Shown here one piece after another: positions 1-5,549 of a DNA stretch of 5,549 nucleotides (within the stretch, counting starts at the first letter, position 1; each line of letters starts with the position of its first letter). The position numbers and the translations under genes were made by a program. The notes below the pieces were generated by a model, which was given only the letters and a program-made list of their open reading frames with translations, made no database searches and was not told the DNA's origin. This DNA comes from Acidobacteriota bacterium. Lineage in GTDB: Bacteria; Acidobacteriota; Terriglobia; UBA7540. The DNA lies in NCBI GenBank assembly GCA_003165615.1, contig PLWR01000647.1, forward strand, positions 1 to 5,549, written 5' to 3'.

Positions 1-164
1 GCAATAAGCGCCATTTCTCCAGATCAGCCTAAACCCGAATTCGTAAATTGAGGAACACCGTTCCGTTCTAATCCATTAGATTGAAGTTGGTTAGACACAA
101 TCGGCGGAGGAACAGAAGAGTGCGTCGAGAAATTACGACGGTTTGGGGAGAAAAGTAAGTAATT
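1..164. other. No recognisable gene; flank of the transposase remnant
   Basis: I see no convincing gene or RNA here. In the same frame as the transposase remnant that follows, codons 81-155 encode an arginine-rich segment (around HNRRRNRRVRREITTVWGEK). It ends at a TAA at 156-158 and lies after an earlier TAA at 69-71. It could be the decayed N-terminus of that transposase, but no ATG supports this. The left end of the insertion sequence should lie here, but no clear terminal inverted repeat is visible. Confidence 0.5.
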
Positions 165-605
165 TTGCGCGAGACGCCCAGGACGGTGACGCCCTTTGGG
201 GGGTTGAGCTTATTCATCGCGTTTGTGCAGAGGATTGGATATAGCCGACAGGTGAGCGAGCCCCTGCCGGTGCATTTAAAATCGCCCAATGCGATCGACC
301 CGGCGCAGACCTCCACGGCGTTTCGGATCTCGGGGGCGGCGGGGGCTCGGCGTTTTGCGCACCCCTCCCGCCTGCGGGCGGAGCAAGCGTTACAGGCCGT
401 GCTGGGGATGAAGCGGTCTCCCCCCGACGGCACGATCCGGAATTTGTTCAAGCGTTTCACGCAAGGGATGGTGGGGGGGATGGACGAACCGCTGTGGGCC
501 TGGCAAGTGGGGCGCTTGCCGCAACGGGAAGGGGGGTACAGTCTGGATCTGGACTCGACGCTGGGAGAAGCGTACTTCATTTTGCACGGCTGGCTGCACA
601 GCGGG
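165..605 (+). pseudogene. IS1380-type transposase, N-terminal fragment
   Basis: This would be the DNA-binding and early catalytic part of a cut-and-paste DDE transposase. Recognisable family segments appear in order: TPFGGLSLFIAFVQRIGYSR near the start, then KSPNAID, ARRFAHPSRLRAEQAL, TIRNLFKRFTQGM, and YSLDLDST at 537-560, which carries the first catalytic Asp (about 552-554). The sequence then jumps straight to LGEAYFILHGWLHSG at 561-605. In relatives, as I recall them, some 30-40 residues separate these two segments, so an in-frame deletion is likely at about 560. Beyond 605 this frame gives a Cys/Arg-rich nonsense translation, so the homology ends there. The nominal TTG at 165 is only the first open codon after a TAA at 156-158 and is not a believable start. 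The remaining catalytic residues are absent, so the fragment cannot be active. The family assignment rests on remembered motifs. Confidence 0.72.
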
Positions 606-1468
606 AAGTGTTCTACCTGGTGGGCACGCTGCGGGGTAAGATTCAGCAGTACGAGAAGAAGGGGCTGGAGTTGCCGCGGCAGAAAGTGCGCGAGTCGGTG
701 GAGGTCAAGCTGTTCGCCGAGAAGGGGGAATTATAGGTGCTGGCGAAGAACGCCGGGCGGCGGGCCAAAGAGCAGGCCATCCGCCGTCGTAAGCTGGTGC
801 GGTTGCTGTGGAAACTGCGCGACCTGCGCCGGAAATCTCCGGCGCGCGATCAACTGCTGTTGCGGATCGGCGCGGCCAAGAAGGAGGCGGGCCGGGCCTT
901 CGGTTTCATGCGCCTTCACCTTCCCCAGGAGGGCGACGCCGTCACGCGCCAGACCCTCACGTTCAAATTGGACAAAGACAAGTTGCAGAAGGCCGAACTC
1001 CGCGACGGGCACTATCACCTGCACTCGAACTTGGTGGGCGAGGATGCCGCCGTGCTGTGGGAACTCTACCTCCAACTCACCCAGATCGAAGCCGCGTTTA
1101 AGACGCTCAAGAGTGAGTTGGGTCTGCGCCCGATTTATCACCAGTTAGAAAATCGCGTGGAGGCCCACATCCTGGTGGCTTTCCTCGCCTACGCGCTCTC
1201 CGTCACGCTAAAACAAAGACTGCAAGCCCTGGCCCCGGGCCTCACCCCGCGGGCGGTGTTGGAAAAACTGGCGACGATCCGGATGCTGGATGTCTTTCTG
1301 CCAACCACCGACGGCCGCTGGCTGATCATGCCACGCTACACCCAGCCCGAACCCGATCAAGCCCTGATGCTGCACCAGTTCAATCTGTCCTTGCCTTCTC
1401 AACCCCCACCGCGCCTCAAGGCCCAGGAGGAACCGGCACAATCCCTGCAACCGCAACTCAGTTTGTAG
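602..1468 (+). pseudogene. IS4-type transposase, C-terminal half, broken by an amber codon
   Basis: The frame opens at the junction with the IS1380 fragment and reads REVFYLVGTLRGKIQQYE, then VEVKLFAEKGEL. It meets TAG at 734-736 and continues in the same frame as VLAKNAGRRAKEQAIRRRKL through to the stop at 1466-1468. Relatives have GELYVLA here, so one change of a Tyr codon to TAG explains the stop. The C-terminal part is well preserved. YLQLTQIEAAFKTLK at 1067-1111 fits the IS4 signature Y-(2)-R-(3)-E-(6)-K, with Leu in place of Arg; the catalytic Glu is at 1088-1090 and the Lys at 1109-1111. It is followed by LRPIYHQLENRVEAHILVAF and a Pro-rich tail (LPSQPPPRL), as in this family. The N-terminal half, with the first two catalytic Asp residues, is missing. 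The 243 residues after the TAG could be translated from the GTG at 737, but would be inert as a transposase. Confidence 0.82.
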
Positions 1469-1574
1469 TGCCGACCTTGGAGAACCCTTCACTAAAAACA
1501 AACCACTTACCGTTCTTCTACCCCTTCAACTGCGAAAGTTCGGCTAGGATACGAATTGAAATAGGAGATTTGCC
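1469..1574. promoter_or_regulatory. Spacer with IS right-end candidate and ribosome binding site of the antitoxin
   Basis: This spacer holds the likely right end of the IS4-type element (CAACTGCGAAAGTTCGG, about 1527-1543) and then the leader of the antitoxin gene. AGGAG at 1563-1567 sits 7 bases before the GTG at 1575 and fixes that start. TAGGAT at 1545-1550 is a weak -10 candidate without a convincing -35 partner. If real, the promoter overlaps the IS end. Confidence 0.45.
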
Positions 1575-1772
1575 GTGGGAACGAAGCAGCAAATACTGAA
1601 AGCAATTGAATGTCTTCCCGAAGACGCTTTGGATCGGCTTTACCTACTGTATGAAGTTAAGAGATGTCTTCTCCAGGCGGACCGTGGAGAACTTATCAGT
1701 CAAGAAGAGGTCCGGCAGCGTCTGGCGAAATGGCTCAAGTCAAGTAAGGTGGACGCCCCAAGCGGCCGATGA
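1575..1772 (+). pseudogene. Antitoxin of a ParE/RelE-type toxin-antitoxin pair, C-terminus altered
   Basis: This small protein starts MGTKQQILKAIECLPEDAL and continues with LYLLYEVKRCLLQAD and ISQEEVRQRLAKWLK. That pattern resembles the short antitoxins found directly upstream of ParE-type toxins, in which the antitoxin binds the toxin and usually represses its own operon. The GTG start has AGGAG 7 bases upstream. The product as read is 65 aa, but the last ten residues (SSKVDAPSGR) look secondary. Removing one copy of the tandem CAAGT at 1736-1745 gives a stop right after WLK (55 aa) and restores the usual overlap with the toxin start. The N-terminal part may also lack a few residues between LPEDA and LYLLY compared with remembered relatives. 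It could still fold and bind a toxin encoded elsewhere, but its own partner is broken. Confidence 0.62.
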
Positions 1773-1785
1773 TCTCGAAGCCGTC
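1730..1785 (+). pseudogene. ParE-type toxin, frameshifted N-terminal stub
   Basis: ATG GCT CAA at 1730-1738 would open a toxin reading MAQVRWTPQAADDLEAV if one CAAGT copy were removed. This is the characteristic start of ParE/RelE-type plasmid-stabilisation toxins. As the sequence stands, the ATG frame stops at once (TAA 1745-1747), and the toxin-like residues QVRWTPQAADDLEA lie one frame away at 1741-1782. After about 1785 the similarity ends in every frame, where about 75-80 further residues would be expected. The toxin is therefore both frameshifted and truncated, and cannot be made. The start overlapped the antitoxin's original end by 13 bases, as is common for such pairs. Confidence 0.68.
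1736..1745 (+). repeat. 5-bp tandem duplication CAAGT CAAGT in the toxin-antitoxin overlap
   Basis: Two perfect copies of CAAGT (1736-1740 and 1741-1745) lie exactly where the antitoxin stop and toxin start overlap. Removing one copy gives ATGGCTCAAGTAAGG, which at once supplies the antitoxin TAA after WLK and an open toxin frame MAQVRWTP. That one edit repairs both genes strongly suggests a slippage duplication. Confidence 0.75.
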
Positions 1786-1834
1786 CATCTCCGTAACCTT
1801 AATTTCTCACTGGCAACGCATTCTGTCGGCATCA
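1786..1834. other. Intergenic gap between the toxin stub and the convergent GH38 gene
   Basis: No toxin homology is left here and no gene is visible. The GH38 gene ends at 1835 from the other side, and I see no stem-loop followed by a T-run that would serve as its terminator. The toxin's missing 3' part was presumably lost by a deletion with an endpoint near 1785. Confidence 0.5.
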
Positions 1835-4800
1835 CTACTGCTTCAACTTCAATCCCACGACCCTTAAGGTGCGGATTTCATGCGGCTGAAGGGTTATCTC
1901 CAGGCCGCCCCCCTGCGGCTCGATTTCCTTCTGGTCGGCCTCCACCGCGTTGCACTGAAAGGCCCGCTCGAACTGGAACTTCGGGAAGGCGACATGGGCT
2001 TGCACAGATTGGTCGCTGGTATTGTAAAAGCCCAGAATCTGACCGCGACCGTCTTCCGCACCCTTCCAGTCGGAGAGAATGATCTCTTTCTGATCAATCT
2101 CGATGAACCCCGCCTCTTGCCCATCCAGAGGTTCGGGTCCCCAAACCTGCTTGTCAGCGGGAGTCACCACACTAACCTCGATAGGATCGTCCTCCTCCTT
2201 ACCAAATCGCGCCAGCGGACCTGGCTGAAACTCGGCCGCACTGGTGATGGCATAATGGAAAGTGAACGACCCTCCCTGAAATGGGCGCTCGTCGTCGCCG
2301 TCGTAGTTGTCCATAAGGTACGAGTAAACCGTCCCGTTTTGCAGATTCAACGTGCGGGGCCAGAGACCGCGATTAACATCACCCAGCGTAAATAACGGAG
2401 CTTCATTCAGCGTAAGTCCTATGGACGCACCCGGGCTCGTCACCGAGACCCAGTGTTGCCCGACAAACCATTCTTTGTTGGCTCCGGGAAGCTGATCCTT
2501 CATCGGATCGATCCAGGTGTTCTGAGACTCATAGCGAATGGCCGGTTGTTGGCCGGCGAAAGGGAAAGCGAAATACACGGCTTCGGGGGCGCGCACTACG
2601 TCCTTATGGACTGTATTGATCAACTCCACCTTCCGTTCGTCATCAAACAACCGGATCTCGGTTTCAATAGCCGGCGTGTGCGCGGCGGAACTGGACATCT
2701 TCAGAAGAGTTCCCCAGGGCGTCTTTTGGACAGAGACAATCTTGCCTTGCGCCGCCGCGGAAAGTACCAGGTTGGGATGTGGTAAAGCCAGGCTGAACTG
2801 AAGCAGCGAGGTATTAAATTCCGTCCTTTGCCGGATCAGGCTCGCGCCGTCGTGACCGTAGCCCGCGTAGACATATTGGTCGAGAGCATAAGGGCTGCTG
2901 CCATCCACCAGTTCCCGGCCTAACTGCTTATCGTAGATGCTGGCAATCCCTCCGCGTCCGGGATCAACCTTGACGCGGTAAAACTTGTTTTCAATCGTAT
3001 CCGCAACCGGCAATTCGGCGGGCGGGCTCGCACTTCCTGATGCGGAGATGGTGTAGCAGCGATAACCGGCCGCGGGGACCTCGTCAACCCTGAAACGAAG
3101 GCGGTCATATTCCTCGTCTGGGTCGCGACGGACGATCTCCAAGGGCACCGCCTGGCCGGTCTTGGCATCGATGAGGCCCTCGCCACGAGGCAAATCGACC
3201 TCGACAACCCCCTGGCGTTTCCAGGAGAGCGGATTGAAGACCACCACGGTCGGTCTTTGCGTATAGATTCGATCGTCGAGTTGGCTTAGTCCCCGGCGGA
3301 GAAGATTATCCACACCCAGCGCCGCCTGCCGGGAAAACGATTCCTTATCGCCCAATAGCGTGCGCGCCTGGTCGCTTTCAGGTTCTATCCAGGAGCGCGG
3401 CGCGCCCCAAGTGTGCTCGGTATAGAGAAGAAGGTTCTGCCAGATGTCGCGATCCCGGTCCAGAGGGAAGCGGAAGTCATTGTTCACAATGGCCGCCAGG
3501 GAGGCCGCCTCTTCCGCCGCCAGCACGTCTTCCTTGGCGTGGCGTGCCATGGCCGCAAACCGGGCATCGGCAGCAGCCATTTCCTCCCACCATGCGCCGC
3601 CATCCCCCCGCAATGTCGGGAGGGAACTGGCGAAATGTTCTTCCACGTAATGAAAGAAATCCGGAATGATCGCCGTGGTGATTTGGGGATAAGCAAACTC
3701 CTTGTTCCAACGGCCAGGAAATTCCACCTCTGCCGGAAGAAAAGGCCGGTTGTCGCTCTGGGTTCCGTAAACCATGACGGCATCCGGCCCGTAGGCCGGG
3801 GTGGAATACGATTGGAGAAAAATGGGCAGGGAATTCACTCCTGCCGCGATGCTCATCTGTGAGGTAAACAGATCTTCGAGCTGGGAGTATTGCCGCGAAT
3901 ACCAGGTCAATACTTTAGCGCCGTCAGGCCCTTCCCACCAGAAAGGCGATTTTTCATTCAATCGCCCGTATGGAATGATCGGCCCGCGCCACGGATTGCT
4001 CGAAACCACGAGGTACTTCAAACCGATCGCCTGCAAATAGGACGGGAAAGCCCATGAGTGTGCCGGCACGTCTGTCTGGTTGGCATAAGTGAGGGGAATC
4101 CCATACTGCTTGCTGAAGGCGGCACTGAAATAGAAAAAATGGTTCAGCTCTTCCTGCGAGGCCAAACCAGTGTTGATGGTAAAGAGCTGCGCAGGGAGAG
4201 CGAGGCGCTTCTCCCGCATGAGCTTCAGACAGCGTTCGCGCCATGCGTCACCGCGATGCTCCCAGTAGTCCTGGAAGATAAAGGAGCCGTCCGGATTGAA
4301 CTTGTAATCCGGGTGGGTTTCCATCGTCTCGATGACTCGATCGATATTGCGATTGTGGACCTCGTAAGCATCCGGGCGGTAATCGGTATAGCCCATGTCC
4401 AAATGGATCAGGGGGACCAGAAAGAGCTTCCACTTCTTTGCCGGCGTCAATGAAACCTCGACCGAGTGTGACTTGGCCCCGAGGCGTGCGGTCAGGCTTC
4501 CGTTGGCCGGAGCCCCCAGGTCCGGAATCTCGACGGCGCAGCGGTTCTCCCCGAAGTCATACGAGGCGGGGAGATGGCACGCGTAGGTTCCGCCTGACAC
4601 CTTCAACGAAAGTGAGCCGTGCTGGAATTTGTAAGGCGCCGCGACGCCGAGAACCACAATCTCCGCCAGTGATTGACCGTGCGTACGGTAGAAAATTGTA
4701 GGCGTCGCGGAAAGCTCCGGTGGCGCGGCGGGCAAACTTGCTGCCTCGTCGTTAGAAAGCTGCAGGGCGTCATAATATATTCCGGAAGCCTCCGTCGAGG

Positions 4801-5422
4801 GGTCTGCCACGCGAACGATCGCATGGCTCAAGTCGCCCTCACACGCCAGTACGATCTTATTCTCACCCGGGTGGAAATCCGCCGCCGCCAGCGCAATCCG
4901 CAACCGCTGGTTGGAGAAGGTCACGTCCCAGGCCGTCTCCGGGTCACCGATGTCGTAGGTGAGGCTGGGATGAAAATAGAACCTGCCCACCTTGCCATTG
5001 ACTTCCACCTGGTATTCAGGAATTCCCGGAGCCTTGAAAAGCACATCCACCGTGAGGTAGAAAACGCCTCGGGGCCGGCCATTCAATTGAAAGGTGATGG
5101 TGAAAGGATGAACACGATGCCCGGAGGCTTCGTTGGATGAGGCGGGGTGGAAGCCACTCCAGTCCTTCTTGGGGTCGCTCTTGCCAACGACAAAGTTTGG
5201 ATCTCCATGCTGAGCGAAATCCCAGTCGTCGTTGAACTCAAGCGTGGCGTTATCCCGCTGGCCGATCTGCCAGATTACCTCTTCCGCCAGGCACCGGGAA
5301 GAGCCGAAGGCTCCGGCAAAGATCACGAGGAGGAAAAGAGAAAAAACTCCTGTTCCCGACCAGGAAACTTCAAATCCGCCAGACGTCCGCCAGGATTTGC
5401 GACTTCCCGGTGATCCAGACAT
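1835..5422 (-). CDS. Secreted GH38 (alpha-mannosidase-type) glycoside hydrolase with N-terminal lyase-like accessory domain
   Basis: This 1195-residue protein is probably a zinc-dependent retaining glycosidase that cleaves alpha-mannoside-like bonds outside the cytoplasm. A Sec signal peptide has its hydrophobic core at about 26-39 and likely cleavage after SSRCLA (A46); Arg before the Cys argues against a lipobox. Residues about 47-224 (IWQIG at 50-54, VGKSDPKKDW at 79-88, GIYYDALQL at 214-222) resemble domain III of family 4 polysaccharide (rhamnogalacturonan) lyases, a carbohydrate-binding-like fold. A beta-rich domain follows (about 230-330). The GH38 domain opens with IHLDMGYTD; H340 and D342 match zinc ligands, D451 in NQTDVPAHSW matches the nucleophile and ligand, and H670 in YTEHTWGAP matches the last ligand. 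The D342-D451 spacing agrees with Golgi mannosidase II. RGDGGAWWEE (about 604) leads the helical middle domain. The C-terminal beta domains include FNPLSW (729-734) and NKFYRVKVDPGRGGIASIYD (about 810). ATG 5422 is preferred over GTG 5461 because AAGGAGG lies 5 bases upstream. Exact substrate is unknown. Confidence 0.9.
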   Translation of the reverse strand: MSGSPGSRKSWRTSGGFEVSWSGTGVFSLFLLVIFAGAFGSSRCLAEEVIWQIGQRDNATLEFNDDWDFAQHGDPNFVVGKSDPKKDWSGFHPASSNEASGHRVHPFTITFQLNGRPRGVFYLTVDVLFKAPGIPEYQVEVNGKVGRFYFHPSLTYDIGDPETAWDVTFSNQRLRIALAAADFHPGENKIVLACEGDLSHAIVRVADPSTEASGIYYDALQLSNDEAASLPAAPPELSATPTIFYRTHGQSLAEIVVLGVAAPYKFQHGSLSLKVSGGTYACHLPASYDFGENRCAVEIPDLGAPANGSLTARLGAKSHSVEVSLTPAKKWKLFLVPLIHLDMGYTDYRPDAYEVHNRNIDRVIETMETHPDYKFNPDGSFIFQDYWEHRGDAWRERCLKLMREKRLALPAQLFTINTGLASQEELNHFFYFSAAFSKQYGIPLTYANQTDVPAHSWAFPSYLQAIGLKYLVVSSNPWRGPIIPYGRLNEKSPFWWEGPDGAKVLTWYSRQYSQLEDLFTSQMSIAAGVNSLPIFLQSYSTPAYGPDAVMVYGTQSDNRPFLPAEVEFPGRWNKEFAYPQITTAIIPDFFHYVEEHFASSLPTLRGDGGAWWEEMAAADARFAAMARHAKEDVLAAEEAASLAAIVNNDFRFPLDRDRDIWQNLLLYTEHTWGAPRSWIEPESDQARTLLGDKESFSRQAALGVDNLLRRGLSQLDDRIYTQRPTVVVFNPLSWKRQGVVEVDLPRGEGLIDAKTGQAVPLEIVRRDPDEEYDRLRFRVDEVPAAGYRCYTISASGSASPPAELPVADTIENKFYRVKVDPGRGGIASIYDKQLGRELVDGSSPYALDQYVYAGYGHDGASLIRQRTEFNTSLLQFSLALPHPNLVLSAAAQGKIVSVQKTPWGTLLKMSSSAAHTPAIETEIRLFDDERKVELINTVHKDVVRAPEAVYFAFPFAGQQPAIRYESQNTWIDPMKDQLPGANKEWFVGQHWVSVTSPGASIGLTLNEAPLFTLGDVNRGLWPRTLNLQNGTVYSYLMDNYDGDDERPFQGGSFTFHYAITSAAEFQPGPLARFGKEEDDPIEVSVVTPADKQVWGPEPLDGQEAGFIEIDQKEIILSDWKGAEDGRGQILGFYNTSDQSVQAHVAFPKFQFERAFQCNAVEADQKEIEPQGGGLEITLQPHEIRTLRVVGLKLKQ

Positions 5423-5427
5423 AGTAT

Positions 5428-5434
5428 CCTCCTT
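5428..5434 (-). promoter_or_regulatory. Strong ribosome binding site of the GH38 gene
   Basis: Read on the minus strand, AAGGAGG lies 5 bases before the ATG at 5420-5422. It settles the start: the longer reading from GTG at 5461 would place this site inside the coding sequence and has no comparable site. I see no convincing -10/-35 promoter between here and the window edge, so the gene may be transcribed from further upstream. Confidence 0.85.
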
Positions 5435-5460
5435 GGCTTGGTTGACTCGTGGTAGTGGCA

Positions 5461-5549
5461 CAGTTTGGTTTGCTGTAGCGGCGGTCTATGACCGCCGGCT
5501 TTTGAATCAGTAAGTTCCGGCGGCCATAGACCGCCGCTACAGCAAACTG
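5461..5549. repeat. REP-like palindrome pair (BIME/MITE-like inverted repeat)
   Basis: The 30-base arm at 5469-5498 (TTTGCTGTAGCGGCGGTCTA onward) is repeated in inverse orientation at 5517-5546 with one mismatch (5491 against 5524), around an 18-base AT-rich spacer. Each arm also contains its own hairpin: CGGCGGTC-TAT-GACCGCCG at 5479-5497 is perfect, and the copy in the right arm has one changed base. CAGTTTG occurs again at the outer edges (5461-5467, and inverted at 5543-5549). Two nested levels of palindrome in an intergenic gap are typical of REP elements moved by RAYT-type transposases. It sits upstream of the GH38 start and has no T-run, so it is not an ordinary terminator, though it could affect mRNA ends. 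It reaches the window edge and may continue. Confidence 0.8.

Larger units (their letters stand above)
165..1557 (+). mobile_element. Hybrid remnant of two insertion sequences (IS1380-type joined to IS4-type)
   Basis: Two transposase fragments of different families lie head to tail on the plus strand and meet at about 600-611. The left one is the N-terminal part of an IS1380-type transposase and the right one is the C-terminal half of an IS4-type transposase. Neither is complete, and the frame changes at the junction. The limits are approximate. The left edge is the first recognisable transposase codon. The right edge is taken just past a stretch (about 1527-1550, containing CAACTGCGAAAGTTCGG) that looks like an IS end, though no matching left repeat was found. 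A short 8-base inverted match, AATTCGTA at 38-45 and TACGAATT at 1550-1557, could be residual ends or chance. Confidence 0.6.

Noticed and set aside
68..580. Open frame of 170 codons on the minus strand opposite the transposase fragment
   Set aside because: It lies antisense to clear transposase homology, has no recognisable motif or ribosome binding site, and is explained by the GC-rich composition.
606..1148. Continuation of the 165 frame as a 327-aa protein
   Set aside because: After about 605 the translation becomes Cys/Arg/Ser-rich and lies out of frame with the well-conserved IS4-type sequence on the same strand.
1606..2082. 158-codon plus-strand frame spanning the toxin stub and the 3' end of the GH38 gene
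   Set aside because: Only the short QVRWTPQAADDLEA segment is toxin-like. The rest is antisense to the GH38 gene and has no motif.
1880..5140. Several plus-strand frames of 60-170 codons across the GH38 gene
   Set aside because: All are antisense to a long, well-supported coding region and show no family motifs or ribosome binding sites.
5423..5461. GTG at 5459-5461 as the GH38 start (1208 aa)
   Set aside because: The strong AAGGAGG at 5428-5434 points to ATG 5420-5422, and the extra 13 residues would only lengthen an already long region before the signal peptide core.
5469..5546. Palindrome read as a rho-independent terminator
   Set aside because: The arms are too long and nested and no T-run follows on either strand. 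A REP-like element fits better.

Overview
The window looks like an accessory stretch of a GC-rich bacterial chromosome. It holds one large intact gene, a glycoside hydrolase family 38 (GH38, alpha-mannosidase-type) secreted enzyme on the minus strand. To its left are the decayed remains of insertion sequences and of a toxin-antitoxin pair, and to its right is a REP-like palindrome pair. The style of the enzyme (a carbohydrate-binding-like N-terminal domain, then GH38) and the GTAGCGGCGGTCTATGACCGCC palindrome suggest Verrucomicrobiota or Acidobacteriota. This is an inference from memory of such genomes, not something the sequence proves.

Layout from left to right. Positions 1-164 carry no recognisable gene. 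Positions 165 to about 605 encode the N-terminal part of an IS1380-type transposase, with an apparent in-frame internal deletion at about 560. At about 600-611 it is joined, in a different reading frame, to the C-terminal half of a different, IS4-type transposase. That half runs to 1468, keeps its Y-(2)-x-(3)-E-(6)-K catalytic motif and is broken by an amber codon at 734-736. Both are dead. Positions 1575-1785 hold an antitoxin/ParE-type toxin pair. A 5-bp tandem duplication (CAAGT CAAGT, 1736-1745) runs the antitoxin past its original stop and puts the toxin out of frame. The toxin is also cut off after about 17 residues. The 49 bases from there to 1834 separate it from the convergent GH38 gene.

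The GH38 gene (1835-5422, minus strand, 1195 aa) begins at an ATG with a strong AAGGAGG ribosome binding site. Its product has a Sec signal peptide, a domain resembling domain III of rhamnogalacturonan lyases, a beta-rich linker domain, and a GH38 catalytic region. The expected metal ligands and nucleophile (H340, D342, D451, H670) are all present. It probably acts outside the cytoplasm on plant or microbial glycans. Upstream of it (5461-5549) two REP-like palindromes form a large inverted repeat that runs to the window edge.

I found no evidence for a new multi-gene system. The most informative observations are the hybrid of two transposase families, the clearly readable inactivating event in the toxin-antitoxin overlap, and the unusual domain layout of the GH38 enzyme.
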